From Physcomitrium patens (Eukaryota; Streptophyta; Bryopsida; Funariales; Funariaceae): DNA of 64,000 bases. Made by a program: the position numbers and the translations under genes. Of this stretch, positions 10,329 through 18,775 are shown piece by piece. Where the stretch lies: assembly GCF_000002425.4 (NCBI RefSeq), contig NC_037260.1:15731372-15795371 (forward strand), in the 5' to 3' direction. Each line of letters opens with the position of its first letter. Position 1 is the first letter of the stretch. Below the pieces are notes generated by a model. The model made no database searches. It was not told the DNA's origin and saw nothing but the letters and a program-made list of their open reading frames with translations.

Positions 10329-11297
10329 TTTATACCATCAAAGGTTACAATCCTAAAAATTCTATAAAACCAAATTCTACTTATATAAAACTTAATCTAA
10401 TATGCTCAATTATTATAAAATAAAGAAATAACAAAGATTTAAAGTTGAAAGTATAATTAAGAGCTCACATTACTCTACTAGGAAAAAAGAGAGAGGAAGA
10501 GTGGCTACATAATGTCCTTTTAACTTAATGGGAGGAGGCTCTCAAGTAGAAATGATATCTCTACTATCTAAATCCAAAATCCCTAATTAAGATCAAAGAT
10601 CCATAGTAATCCTAAACTTGAATTTGATTTCAAGGTTAGAAATGCCTATAACTTAAAAATTAATACCTTTTTGAAAAAAATAATACCATATATGTATCTA
10701 AAATATATTTTTATCTTTAGATTGATTATTTTGTAAGTCCAAATTTGAATTCTAAATTATTATTATTCATTAATTTACTATTTTAGTTGTAAACTTCAAC
10801 TATAATTTTAATTTTAATTATCTAAATTTGGAATTCAACAAGGATTCATGCCATCAAGGCCATCATGATTACCACTCTTTAATTTAAAATCCCTTAAGCA
10901 CAAAATCTTCGCAAATCAAAATCCCAATTGTAATTTGATCTTGAATTAATACGCTTTTGATTTGATTTGATTTTTTAAAACTTTAGATAATAATTAAAAT
11001 CACTAAGAGAGGAAACTCTACTATAAAGAATAGTTCATCTCTATCTTCTAAAGATCAACATAAATTTAACAATTAGATTTTATATTTTTGATCCATTTTT
11101 AATTACAAAATAAAATTTGAACTTCAAAATCTTGAAATTTATTGAGAAGATTAAGCAATTAAATTTAAGAGATTTTTAATCATAGTCAAATTAGAAATTA
11201 GCCTTAGAATTAAATATTAAGATCGTAGATTAATTCAAGATATAATCCCTACAAATTAAAAGAGAAATTCCTCTAAAATATTAATTTTAACACTAAT
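10329..11297 (+). other. AT-rich stretch without identifiable features, ending at the fold-back junction
   Basis: About 970 bp of strongly A+T-rich sequence with no ORF, no LTR end and no similarity that I could see to other parts of the window. It separates the end of B's 3' LTR from the sudden start of the inverted arm at 11298. It may be original flanking DNA of B or filler at the rearrangement junction. Confidence 0.5.
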
Positions 11298-11993
11298 TTA
11301 AAGGTAGTGGATACTTGTTCTTGATGGTAATCTTGTTGAGTTTTTGATAATCAACAGACATCCGCAATGATCTATCTTTTTTCTTCACAAATAAAATTGG
11401 AGCTCCTGTCGGAGATTTAGAATGGCATATGAAATTCTTGGCTAGATTTTCTTCAATATACTCCTTGAATTCAATCAACTCATTTTGTGATAAACTGTAG
11501 ATTGGTCTGAATGGCGATTGTGCTTCTTCTTCAAGGTCAATTGAGCAATCATAGGGACGATGTTCTGGGAGTGTATCCATATTGTTTTTTCAAATACATC
11601 TTGAAATTCTTGATATTGGCTTAGAATGCCACTTGAAGTCTTTCCACCAGTAGAAACAGGTGTGGCATAAATAATATATGGTAATTCTTTCATAGCAGCA
11701 TGCAAGAAAGCTTTTGCACCTATAAATACGGGTTTAATTGAACTAGACTTATGACTCTCTACTTGATTAAGACATTGTTAGTTATACTTTTAGAAAAAGT
11801 AAGAATTCGAAAAATCCAATCTATTTGAGGGTTGTATTTTTCTAACCACGATAAACCTAAAATGACTGGATAAGAGGGAGATCTAATGATATTAAATGCT
11901 ACAATGCTATTATGACCATTGATTATTACTTCTATAGGAAGGGTTTCGTGAGTAATATCTCCAGAAGACAATGGATGACCATCTATGATTTCT
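11298..11993 (-). pseudogene. Duplicated fragment of element B (protease end and RT start)
   Basis: An inverted copy of 4593-5288, same protein sequence and same frameshifts: protease end (VILGLSWLEKYNP), RT linker, and RT through [11 protein letters not shown] to PLPL. At 11297 it is cut and AT-rich DNA follows. It has no independent RT catalytic centre, so it is a dead fragment carried by the inverted duplication. Confidence 0.9.
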
Positions 11994-12030
11994 TATTAGA
12001 GACATAGTCCTTAGACCTTTCTAGAGACAA

Positions 12031-12264
12031 GTTTCTAGAACCTTCTAGAAAGAAGTCTCTAGAAACTTCCAGAAGATTCCTTGAATATTCTCTTAGAATA
12101 TTCTTCAAAGATTCCCTAAAGATTCTTTGAAGATTCTCCAAAGATTCCCTTAGAAGGTTCTAGAAGATTCTTAGAATATTTTAGTAGATTCTAAGAAGTT
12201 ACTTGAGAAGCTTCCTAGCTCTTGGGTAGTTGCTCGAGAAGCTTCATAGTTCTTGGGAAGCTTC
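12031..12264 (+). promoter_or_regulatory. Heat-shock-element-like array in the LTR of A
   Basis: At 12031-12051 the bases form four contiguous 5-bp modules, nTTCn-nGAAn-nTTCn-nGAAn, the canonical heat-shock-factor binding arrangement. More three- and two-module sites follow (for example 12065-12080, 12153-12170, and GAAGCTTC at 12207, 12238 and 12257). They sit 35-270 bp upstream of the TATA box, where enhancers of a U3 would act. Binding by HSF is inferred from the motif only. Confidence 0.6.
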
Positions 12265-12297
12265 TTGATGCGCTTCCTTAGAACCATAGGCCAGTAG

Positions 12298-12305
12298 TAT
12301 ATATA
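12298..12305 (+). promoter_or_regulatory. TATA box of the A LTR
   Basis: TATATATA, 32 nt upstream of AGTCTCGACAA (12330-12340), the predicted start of the element transcript. The same spacing (31-32 nt) holds in W, B and D. Between TATA and the start the DNA forms an inverted repeat (GTCGAGGCTGAAG / CTTCAGTCTCGAC). Confidence 0.75.
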
Positions 12306-12329
12306 GGAGTCGAGGCTGAAGAGTTCTTC

Positions 12330-12340
12330 AGTCTCGACAA
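12330..12340 (+). other. Predicted 5' end of the A transcript, self-primer sequence
   Basis: AGTCTCGACAA in R. It is perfectly complementary (11 of 11) to 12468-12478 just past the LTR. In Tf1-type retrotransposons the first 11 nt of the RNA fold back on such a site and are cleaved to prime minus-strand DNA. W has the same pair, and D has a different pair that still matches. Confidence 0.72.
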
Positions 12341-12467
12341 CACATCTCTTGGAGTTCTAGCTCACCTTTCTGGTGTTGTTCTTGTACTCATCTGTTTAAT
12401 CTAGTTCTGCCACTTCTTCTTGAACTTCTTGTTAGATTTCAAGTCTATATTTTGTGTCCGTGACAGT

Positions 12468-12478
12468 TTGTCGAGACT
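12468..12478 (+). other. Candidate self-primer binding site of element A
   Basis: TTGTCGAGACT, starting 2 nt after the LTR end (12465). It does not look like the 3' end complement of a tRNA (no TGG start). The 2-nt gap is the same in W (26382), D (52259) and G (43936). Confidence 0.75.
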
Positions 12479-12487
12479 ACCTTTATC

Positions 12488-12860
12488 TTAATATCAGAGC
12501 TGAATCCTTCTTGTTTGAGAGCGGATTACCCCTCTTCTTGAAGGTATTCTAGTGCTTTAGGGGTTGCGGATTACCTTCCTCTAAACTGATATTTTTTCTC
12601 AATCACAATATCAGAGCTTAGTTCTTTGAGGCAGAGAGTGGACTACCCCTTTCCTTGGAGATACTTGAGCGTTCTAAGGGTTGCGGATTACCCTCTCTTG
12701 GACTGATATTAATTCCTTCTTTTTGTTTAGCATAGCTAGTAGAAAAGACTGTTAACATTAATTTCAGAGCTTTGCCTTCTTGATAGAGTGCGGATTACCC
12801 CTCTTCTCGAAAGCATTGAGGCATTTTTAGAGGTTGCGGATTACCCTCCTCTAAAACTGA
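12488..12860 (+). repeat. Leader array: three units, six hairpins with GCGGATTACC loops
   Basis: Units begin with (A)ATATCAGAGCT at about 12491 and 12608, and AATTTCAGAGCT near 12760. Each contains a short hairpin (AGAG...CCCCTCT with the loop motif inside) and a longer one. The best example is at 12825-12856: TTTTAGAGG and CCTCTAAAA form a perfect 9-bp stem around a 14-nt loop containing GCGGATTACC. Loop copies are at 12521, 12566, 12638 (TGGACTACC), 12682, 12790 and 12836. The array is untranslated leader RNA between the primer site and gag, where packaging or dimerisation signals usually lie. Confidence 0.75.
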
Positions 12861-12986
12861 AATCATTTAGTATTTTTTTTTCCTTTTCTCCGAGTAGGTT
12901 TTAGTGATAGGTAGTGCTACAATTTTCTCCAAGAGACTTAGCAATTTCTTCTTCTCTCAAAATTTTAATCCATCTATTCTCTAAAT

Positions 12987-14036
12987 ATAGAAGTAGACCA
13001 GGTCATAGATAGTGCATCTCCACAAGTAGAAAATAGAGTGGCAACTCTTGCAGATCTTCAAGCTCTTATGAATAGTGTATGAAAGGAGATTGCATTTTTT
13101 CGCAATTCAAGTAAAGAACCTCAAATTGATCTAGTGACCGAAGAAGCTAGACGCAAAATTCATAGCCTACAACAAGAGATTATTCGACTGAGAGAAGCCA
13201 GACATGTGTCACATACGACCCCTATAAATACTTCAAGGATTAGTACGAAAGAACCAAAAGCAAATATGCCAGACAAGTTTGACGAAACAAGAGCCAACTT
13301 CCGAGGTTTTGTGCAATAAGTACGGCTTTACCTACGCCTATACCCTTCTCGTTATCCGAATGGATTTACCCAGGTTGCTTTCATAGGTACTCTTCTATCA
13401 AGAAATGCTCGCTCTTGGTTTGCTCCACTATTGGAGAAGGATTCTCCAATATTGTACGATCTAGAGGCTTTCATAGAGAGACTTACTGCTGCGTTTGGAG
13501 ATAGCGATCGAGAAAGAGTGGCTGAAAGAAAGATACAAAATCTGCGACAAGGATCACGTTCTGCTGCAATCTATGCTGCAGAATTTCAACAGCTTACATG
13601 TGATCTTGATTGGAATGATAAGGCGTTCATGACACGATTTCGATATGGACTGAGAGATGATGTCAAGAACTTATTGATCACCATGCCTAAGGCGGATACT
13701 TTAGAAGAACTTATATCTCAGGCAATTATTTGTGACAACCGCCTCTTTGAATTACGACAAGAAAGACGATCAGGCTGGAGAAATGATGGAGCATTTGCTA
13801 CATTTTCAAAAGGTCCAGAGAATCACTCCACAGATCCTGAATCCATGCAAATTGATGCGGTACGTTTCAAATCTCTCACAGCTGAGGAAAAGAAGCGACG
13901 GTTTGAACAAAACTTGTGTTTATATTGCGGAGAAGCGGGCCATAAAGCTGTAGATTGTCGGAAGAAACAGAAGCCTCAAACAACAAGACTCAAGAGTACA
14001 AGCATGCAGGAAAACAAGGACGCCCAGCCACAATAG
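12987..14036 (+). pseudogene. Element A gag (right copy)
   Basis: Open frame for a Ty3-type Gag of about 350 aa: an N-terminal helical part (TLADLQALMNSV), a coiled stretch (EEARRKIHSLQQEIIRLREA), MPDKFDETRANFRGFV, a capsid region with ARSWFAPL, and a CCHC knuckle (CLYCGEAGHKAVDC, about 13915-13956). The probable start is ATA at 12987-12989, once ATG. In-frame stops are TGA at 13080 and TAA at 13317-13319; the left arm has CAA at the latter. Its own stop TAG is at 14034-14036, inside a hairpin, with protease in the -1 frame. Confidence 0.85.
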
Positions 14037-14515
14037 GGACCGTGCGGCTGGACATCTCAACATCCAAAATTAATCAAGGTCCCTTTCTCTCAGCTCAACC
14101 TTCAGATTGTTTTATGGTACCTTTACATCTGGGTATTCAAGAACTACAAGTCGATGCTTTATTAGACTCGGGTGCATCCGCTTGCTTTATAGATGAAGAG
14201 TTTGCCAAGCTTCACAATATTTCTCTTGTAAAGAAACTTAAGCCTGTCCATGTAGAAGTCATAGATGGACGACCATTGTCTTCGGGTAATGTTATCCATG
14301 AAACTAAACCATTGAAGGTACGTCTTGAAAACCATGAGAGCAATATTGAGTTTAATGTTATCAAGATCCCTTCATGCCCTATCATTTTGGGACTATCTTG
14401 GCTTGATAGATATAATCCATTGATAGATTGGAAGTTGCGGAAAGTGACATTTCCAACAAACTCCTTGAAGGTGGAATCTGCCAAGACAATGTCTGGAAAC
14501 AAATCCTTGTTATAG
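13955..14515 (+). pseudogene. Element A protease (right copy)
   Basis: Identical to the left-arm copy at protein level. The active-site motif ALLDSGASACF lies around 14155-14190, EVIDGRPLSSGNVIHETKP follows, and [16 protein letters not shown] ends the domain near 14440. It overlaps gag by 82 nt in the -1 frame. It closes with TAG at 14513-14515, where the frame shifts into IGARAF of the RT linker. Confidence 0.88.
14024..14051 (+). other. Hairpin around the gag stop codon (candidate recoding signal)
   Basis: CCAGCC (14024-14029) pairs with GGCTGG (14046-14051); the 16-nt loop includes the gag stop TAG. The same place in D reads CCAGCT / AGCTGG, a compensated base pair. W keeps five of six pairs. 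The bases ACAATAGGGACC in the loop are identical in A, D and G. Protease lies in the -1 frame, so a stop-associated recoding function is plausible but not shown. Confidence 0.45.
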
Positions 14516-15303
14516 GTGCAAGGGCTTTCATGAAGAAAGACAAGCAAAATATACCTCTTATCATCTTTGCAACTCCGACTCGAGAAGATGCAACTCCGAC
14601 TTTGGTTATTCCAAAGCAGTATGAAGAATTCAAAGATGTCTTTGAAAAGAAGAATGCTGATATGCTGCCAGAGCATCGACCCTATGACTGTGCCATTGAA
14701 TTGCAAGAAGGAGCACAACCACCTTTTGGACCAATCTACAATTTGTCGCAGACGGAGTTGACTGAGTTGCGGAAGTACATTGACGAGAATCTAGCCAAGA
14801 ACTTCATCCGTCATTCGAAGTCGCCAACTGGGGCACCAATCTTATTTGTGAAGAAGAAAGATGGCTCACTACGGATGTGCGTGGACTATCGAGGTCTCAA
14901 CAAGGTGACAAAAAAGAATCGCTACCCACTGCCTTTGATCTCTGGTCTTCTAGAAGAACTTGGGCGTGCAAGGATCTTTACAAAGATTGACCTAAGGGGA
15001 GCTTACAACCTTGTGCGAATCAAGGAAGGAGATGAATGGAAGACAACTTTTCGAGAAAGATATGGCCATTTCGAATACAATGTCATGCCATTTGGTCTTA
15101 CTAATGCTCCAGCGGTCTTTCAACACATGATGAATGACATCTTTCGAGAGCATCTAGACGATTTTGTTGTCATCTATCTAGATGATATTTTGATATTTTC
15201 TAAGAATGAGGAAGAACATGAGAAGCACGTTCGTCTGGTACTCAAAACTACGGGAGGGACTACTCTATGCCAAATTGGAGAAGTGCTTATTTCACCAAAC
15301 TGA
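14428..15303 (+). pseudogene. Element A reverse transcriptase (right copy)
   Basis: The real RT part begins near 14512 ([13 protein letters not shown]) and covers [70 protein letters not shown] and the catalytic YLDD at about 15175. The upstream codons in this frame are out-of-frame protease. A 2-nt net loss near 15255 throws the end out of frame. The right arm reads ACTACTC where the left reads AGGACTC, a rare arm-specific difference. Confidence 0.9.
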
Positions 15304-15824
15304 GATGGAGTTTTTGGGATTCATCGCGACTACGGAAGGCTTGAAGATGAATCCAAAGAAGGTGGAAGCAATCATGTCTTGGGAAGTTCCAAAGACGGTT
15401 AGGGACGTACAATGTTTTCTTGGATTTGCTAACTACTATCAAATCTTCATCAAGAATTATTCTCAAGTTGCTGCCCCCCTCACTCGGTTAACGTGCAAGG
15501 ACAAGCTTGAATGGGGACCTATCGCAGAAAAAGCATTCGAAGATTTGAAGATGGTATTTACTACAGCTCCAATCTTGGTACATCCGGACTTTACAAAGGC
15601 CTTTTATTTGGAGACAGATGCTTCGGATTTTGCTTTAGGAGCTGTACTTTCACAGATGGGCGTAGATGAGAAGCTCCATCCAGTTGCGTTCTATTCTCGA
15701 AAATTCTCTGCTGCTGAGATCAACTATGAGATCCACGATAAGGAACTCCTTGCTATAGTAGATTCTTTCCAAGAGTGGCGCCACTTTCTCGAAGGAACTG
15801 CACATCCAGTGACCGTATATATGG
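15206..15824 (+). pseudogene. Element A RT end and RNase H, truncated by X LTR (right copy)
   Basis: True coding resumes near 15260 ([20 protein letters not shown]). RNase H residues TDASD and KELLAIVDSFQEW are intact; translation runs to VTVY. At 15825 the X LTR starts, so the following TDHKN motif with the last catalytic aspartate is missing. The ten extra residues up to 15853 are LTR-encoded. Confidence 0.88.
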
Positions 15825-17159
15825 TGTCGTGTTGTAACACGAGTATACAGTGAAAATAAAAAGAAAGGGGAATTTTATTAATATTCAGTTACCTCGAATA
15901 TTGGGAGCATCAACCAACTCCAGTACAAATACTGAGTGGTCAGGTTCAGTCACTCCGTTACAGTCAGCCGGGGCATACTGAAATGCTCCATTCGATTCCA
16001 ATAACGGGAGTCAGCAGGAAGAGAAGGACCAATTCACACGACGGGTTCGAGGAGCCAATTGGATCCAATTTCGATAATCCAATCCGGGTCCTCTTATCCA
16101 ATATGAGACCTGAATTGGCCGGTCAAGCCAATGCAGTCTAATTACGAGAAATCCAGGTCTTACTACGGGTCTTAGCCAATCTGACGTGAGGACCAATTTG
16201 ACCCAATTACGGAAACATTCAGGTTACTACGCGCATCTTTTCCAATATAGGACCTGAATTGGTTGGGCGACTCAATGTGGTCCCGATTACGGGGTTCAAT
16301 TCTATTTCAGGCTGTCCTGTTTTCTGTGCCGTTTCAGGGAACGTTGTTTTCGGTAAATGGATTTCTTAAAGGTAAAAACGGAGGAGAAAGCTTGACGGCG
16401 AGAGCCAATTTCGGATCCAAGCTTGAGGTGGGAGCCAATTCCGGATCTAAGACGGAAGATTGAAGAAATTCAGAAGTTAAGGTTAGGGGGGGATATAGTT
16501 TTGAGGGGGGAAGGTTTTTTTTTGGGAAAATCGAGGGGGGAGCGAGTTTTCAAGCTTTTGCAAGGTTATCAGTTCGGTTTTTCATTGGAGGTTTTTGGAA
16601 GATCAAGGGAATTAGAGAGAGGAGCTTCATGCTTCGGGTCGGGGAAGGAAAGACATAGAATTTGGATTTTTCTTCTTCGTAGAGTTTTGGGACGACTGAG
16701 GCAATCGCTGCTGAAGTCAGTGTTGTAATGGTGAATCGGGATTTTTAAATGAAGTGGGTTTGAATACTCTTGACTGTTTTGTAAAATCGAGTTACGTCTG
16801 TGATTGAAGGATTAAAGGGGTGTCTATAGGATTGAGTATGCGGAGTGAATGAAATTTATTGGGTTAATCTAACAAGACAATCAGTGGATATAAGATCGTA
16901 AGTACAAAGGGGTATTGAAGATTAACAGTTTGGGTTGTTCGGGGTTCTCTGTAACGTCTAGAGACCTACTGGCTGGGACAAAAAAGGACTTTGACAAGTA
17001 GTCGAAGAGCACCCGTATAGATTTATGGTACATTGTTGTAGTCGTTTATATTCCAGCAGTAAAAACTAATAGACTGCTTGACTATTAGCGAATCTCCATA
17101 CTACCTTCTACAGCCAGACGCCCAACGCATTTTGGATCAGGAAAGCACGTAATACGACA
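15825..17159 (+). repeat. 5' LTR of element X
   Basis: 1335 bp, starting TGTCGTGTTG and ending TACGACA (6-bp inverted termini). The last ~130 bp (from about 17020) match the LTR remnant at 23045-23195 closely and the E LTR end more distantly. The middle differs from the related solo LTR at 5434-6766 and includes a Z-like coding fragment (next entry). Confidence 0.85.
15960..16345 (+). other. Fragment resembling Z-family gag inside the X LTR
   Basis: Compared with Z at about 23955-24320, the same landmarks appear in order: GGGGCATACT, AATGCTCC, TTC(A/C)AATAA, AAGGACCAATTCA, a TATGAGACCTGA-like segment, CGATTACG and TTTCA(G/A)G(C/T)TGT. The TATGAGACCTGAATTGG segment occurs twice (near 16104 and 16247 with variation), suggesting an internal duplication. 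This part of Z encodes the last zinc knuckle and the linker to protease. It looks like captured coding DNA of another family carried inside an LTR. Confidence 0.6.
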
Positions 17160-17163
17160 AAAG

Positions 17164-17181
17164 TGGTGAACCCGACGTGAA
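17164..17181 (+). other. Primer binding site of element X
   Basis: TGGTGAACCCGACGTGAA, 4 nt after the LTR end. E has TGGTGAACCGGACGTGAA in the same place and Y a decayed version. It begins TGG, as expected for the complement of a tRNA 3' CCA end. I could not assign the tRNA. Confidence 0.7.
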
Positions 17182-17230
17182 AGCTTGAGGTAGAAGGTAT
17201 TGGATTTCGGTTGATTTTATCTTTATTTTT

Positions 17231-18775
17231 ATGAAAAACGAAAATAAAAATTTTGAAGGATTTTTGGAAGGAGTTTCTGGTGGGGATTCTTCTAGAGGAC
17301 AAGGTATGCACATGGATTCATCTATTTCTAGTATGTTTCAAGCCTTCTCATTATCAATGCAGCAACAGCAAAGTAATGATCGAAATGAAGCTTTGGCAAC
17401 CAAACCATTGCAAGCAGTGATCAATAAAATTGATCAATTTGATGGGAAGAATATTTCAAGGTATTTAAGATGTTATGTTCGTGAAATGGAATTAAATCGA
17501 GTTTCTGAGAAGAAAATGGTTGAATTATTTGGACTTGCCATGATACCGGAGATAAGAGACCACATTACATCAATTACAGATCGTTATGGGAATTCATGGG
17601 AGGTTTTTTCACATGCATTGAAAGACGAATATTTCTTGGAAGATGCTGATCGCATTACTAAGAAGGTGTTTCTAGAATGGATTGAACGGCCTAATAAGAA
17701 TTTGCAAGCAACAGAGCTACTAAGGGAATTTGAGAGGCAGTACTCTCAATTGTCAAAGGTAGAAAAATTGACATTGGAGCCGAAAAAAGTTGATCTATTT
17801 CTTCAAGTTGCTGATGGAGAATTGTAAGGGAAATTAGAACTCCTTCTTGAAGACAAAGAAGAAGATGAAGGATTGACAACAAAGTGGAAGAACGTTGAAG
17901 ATGCGGTGGGGTTGCTTACAAAAAGAGAAAGGAGGAAGGATAGGAGCAATATTCCAAAAACAATACAAGCACCCAAAGCTCCAGTACGTACAACACCACC
18001 AACAATGCCTACAGTTCAACCTTCGACATCCTTATCAAAGAAAGCAGATATGGGTATGGAAGAAATTATATGAGGAATGCGAGATCTTCAAATCAAATTG
18101 GCAAGACTTGAAGAGAATACTTCTACAAATAATTCGAAGAATGTTTCAAAACAAGGATATGTACAAAGATGCATTTGGTGAAATGATGCTTCACACACTA
18201 GAAAAGATTGCAATGAATTTAATAATATGATACGGCAAGGAATTATTTGCTGGAAAGATGGGAAGATAGCATTGAAAGATAGGGAGGATCTTCTTTAAAC
18301 CAATTTTGGCAATGGAGGAATGAGAGCATTGGTTCAAGATTACTTAAAAGAGCATGAAACAACAGCACGAGAAAGTGTAAGTTATGGTGCTAGAGTAGAT
18401 GATGACCTTGGTGGAAGTACAGAAACTAGTGTGTTTTGGACTTCTGCCATTTCTACAATGCAAGAAGAGAAATTACCTCGAGAAGTGTTATTGAGGACTG
18501 CAACTACAATACGAGGTGCAACAGGTTGGGAGGATCCTATTGAGTCTCTTTTAATTCATGCATATATTGCTAAGAGCCAACATAAAGCTTTGATGGAAGA
18601 AAAGAGACGTGGAAATTTTGATGGTACAAGAGAAGGAAATTCTTCTAAGAGGCAAACTCGAGGAGACAAGGCTCAGGAGGCAGCTTCATAAGAATTGCCT
18701 GTAAAGGATACCTCAGCATCATTGGAAGAAAAAACAATAGAGACAAAAGATAAGGGCAAATGAATTGCTTATAGG
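17231..18775 (+). pseudogene. Element X gag
   Basis: A single frame from ATG 17231: Gln-rich start (MQQQQSNDRNEAL), capsid-like helices (KPLQAVINKIDQFDGKNISRYLRCYV), HALKDEYFLEDADRITK, an acidic stretch, then a knuckle reading QRCIW-stop-NDASHTRKDC (about 18165-18220) where the second Cys position is TGA. The same frame runs on through SVFWTSAIS and an IAKSQHKALMEEKRR segment that E also has. Stops: TAA 17825, TGA 18071, TGA near 18179, TAA near 18297, TAA 18689. The family is not one of the standard seed-plant clades. Confidence 0.8.

Larger units (their letters stand above)
11994..12465 (+). repeat. 5' LTR of element A (right copy)
   Basis: 472 bp from TATTAGAGACATAGTCC to GTCCGTGACA. Compared with W's LTR (398 bp) it shares both ends, the TATA/start region and the U5, but has a longer U3 filled with TTC/GAA modules. 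It has inserted into the B protease codons equivalent to EVIDG. Confidence 0.87.
11994..15824 (+). mobile_element. Ty3/Gypsy chromovirus-type element A, right-arm copy, 3' truncated
   Basis: 5' LTR, self-priming site, hairpin leader, gag, protease, RT and partial RNase H on the plus strand, then an abrupt X LTR at 15825. W (same family) shows what is missing: integrase, chromodomain, extra ORF, polypurine tract and 3' LTR. Confidence 0.9.
11298..16585 (-). repeat. Right arm of the inverted repeat
   Basis: Reverse complement of 1-5288. Its inner end is in mid-gene (B RT, after PLPL). The outer limit is set only by the window start on the other side, and homology may continue into X. Spacer between the arms is 6009 bp (5289-11297). 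Confidence 0.95.

Noticed and set aside
10329-11297. A host gene or promoter in the AT-rich stretch
   Set aside because: No ORF above background, no exon-like codon pattern, and no recognisable motif.
12491-12500. TATCAGAGC, as in the common PBS for initiator tRNA-Met (also 26407 and 52238-52230)
   Set aside because: It lies 23-27 nt from the LTR end and is repeated with each leader unit. The TGG start is missing, and a perfect self-primer site lies 2 nt from the LTR. It is more likely part of the leader repeat, though a role is not excluded.
1-16585. Two independent insertions of A and X-type LTR
   Set aside because: The two copies share the same insertion points, the same frameshifts and indel-free spacing over 5.3 kb. 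Duplication of one locus is far simpler.
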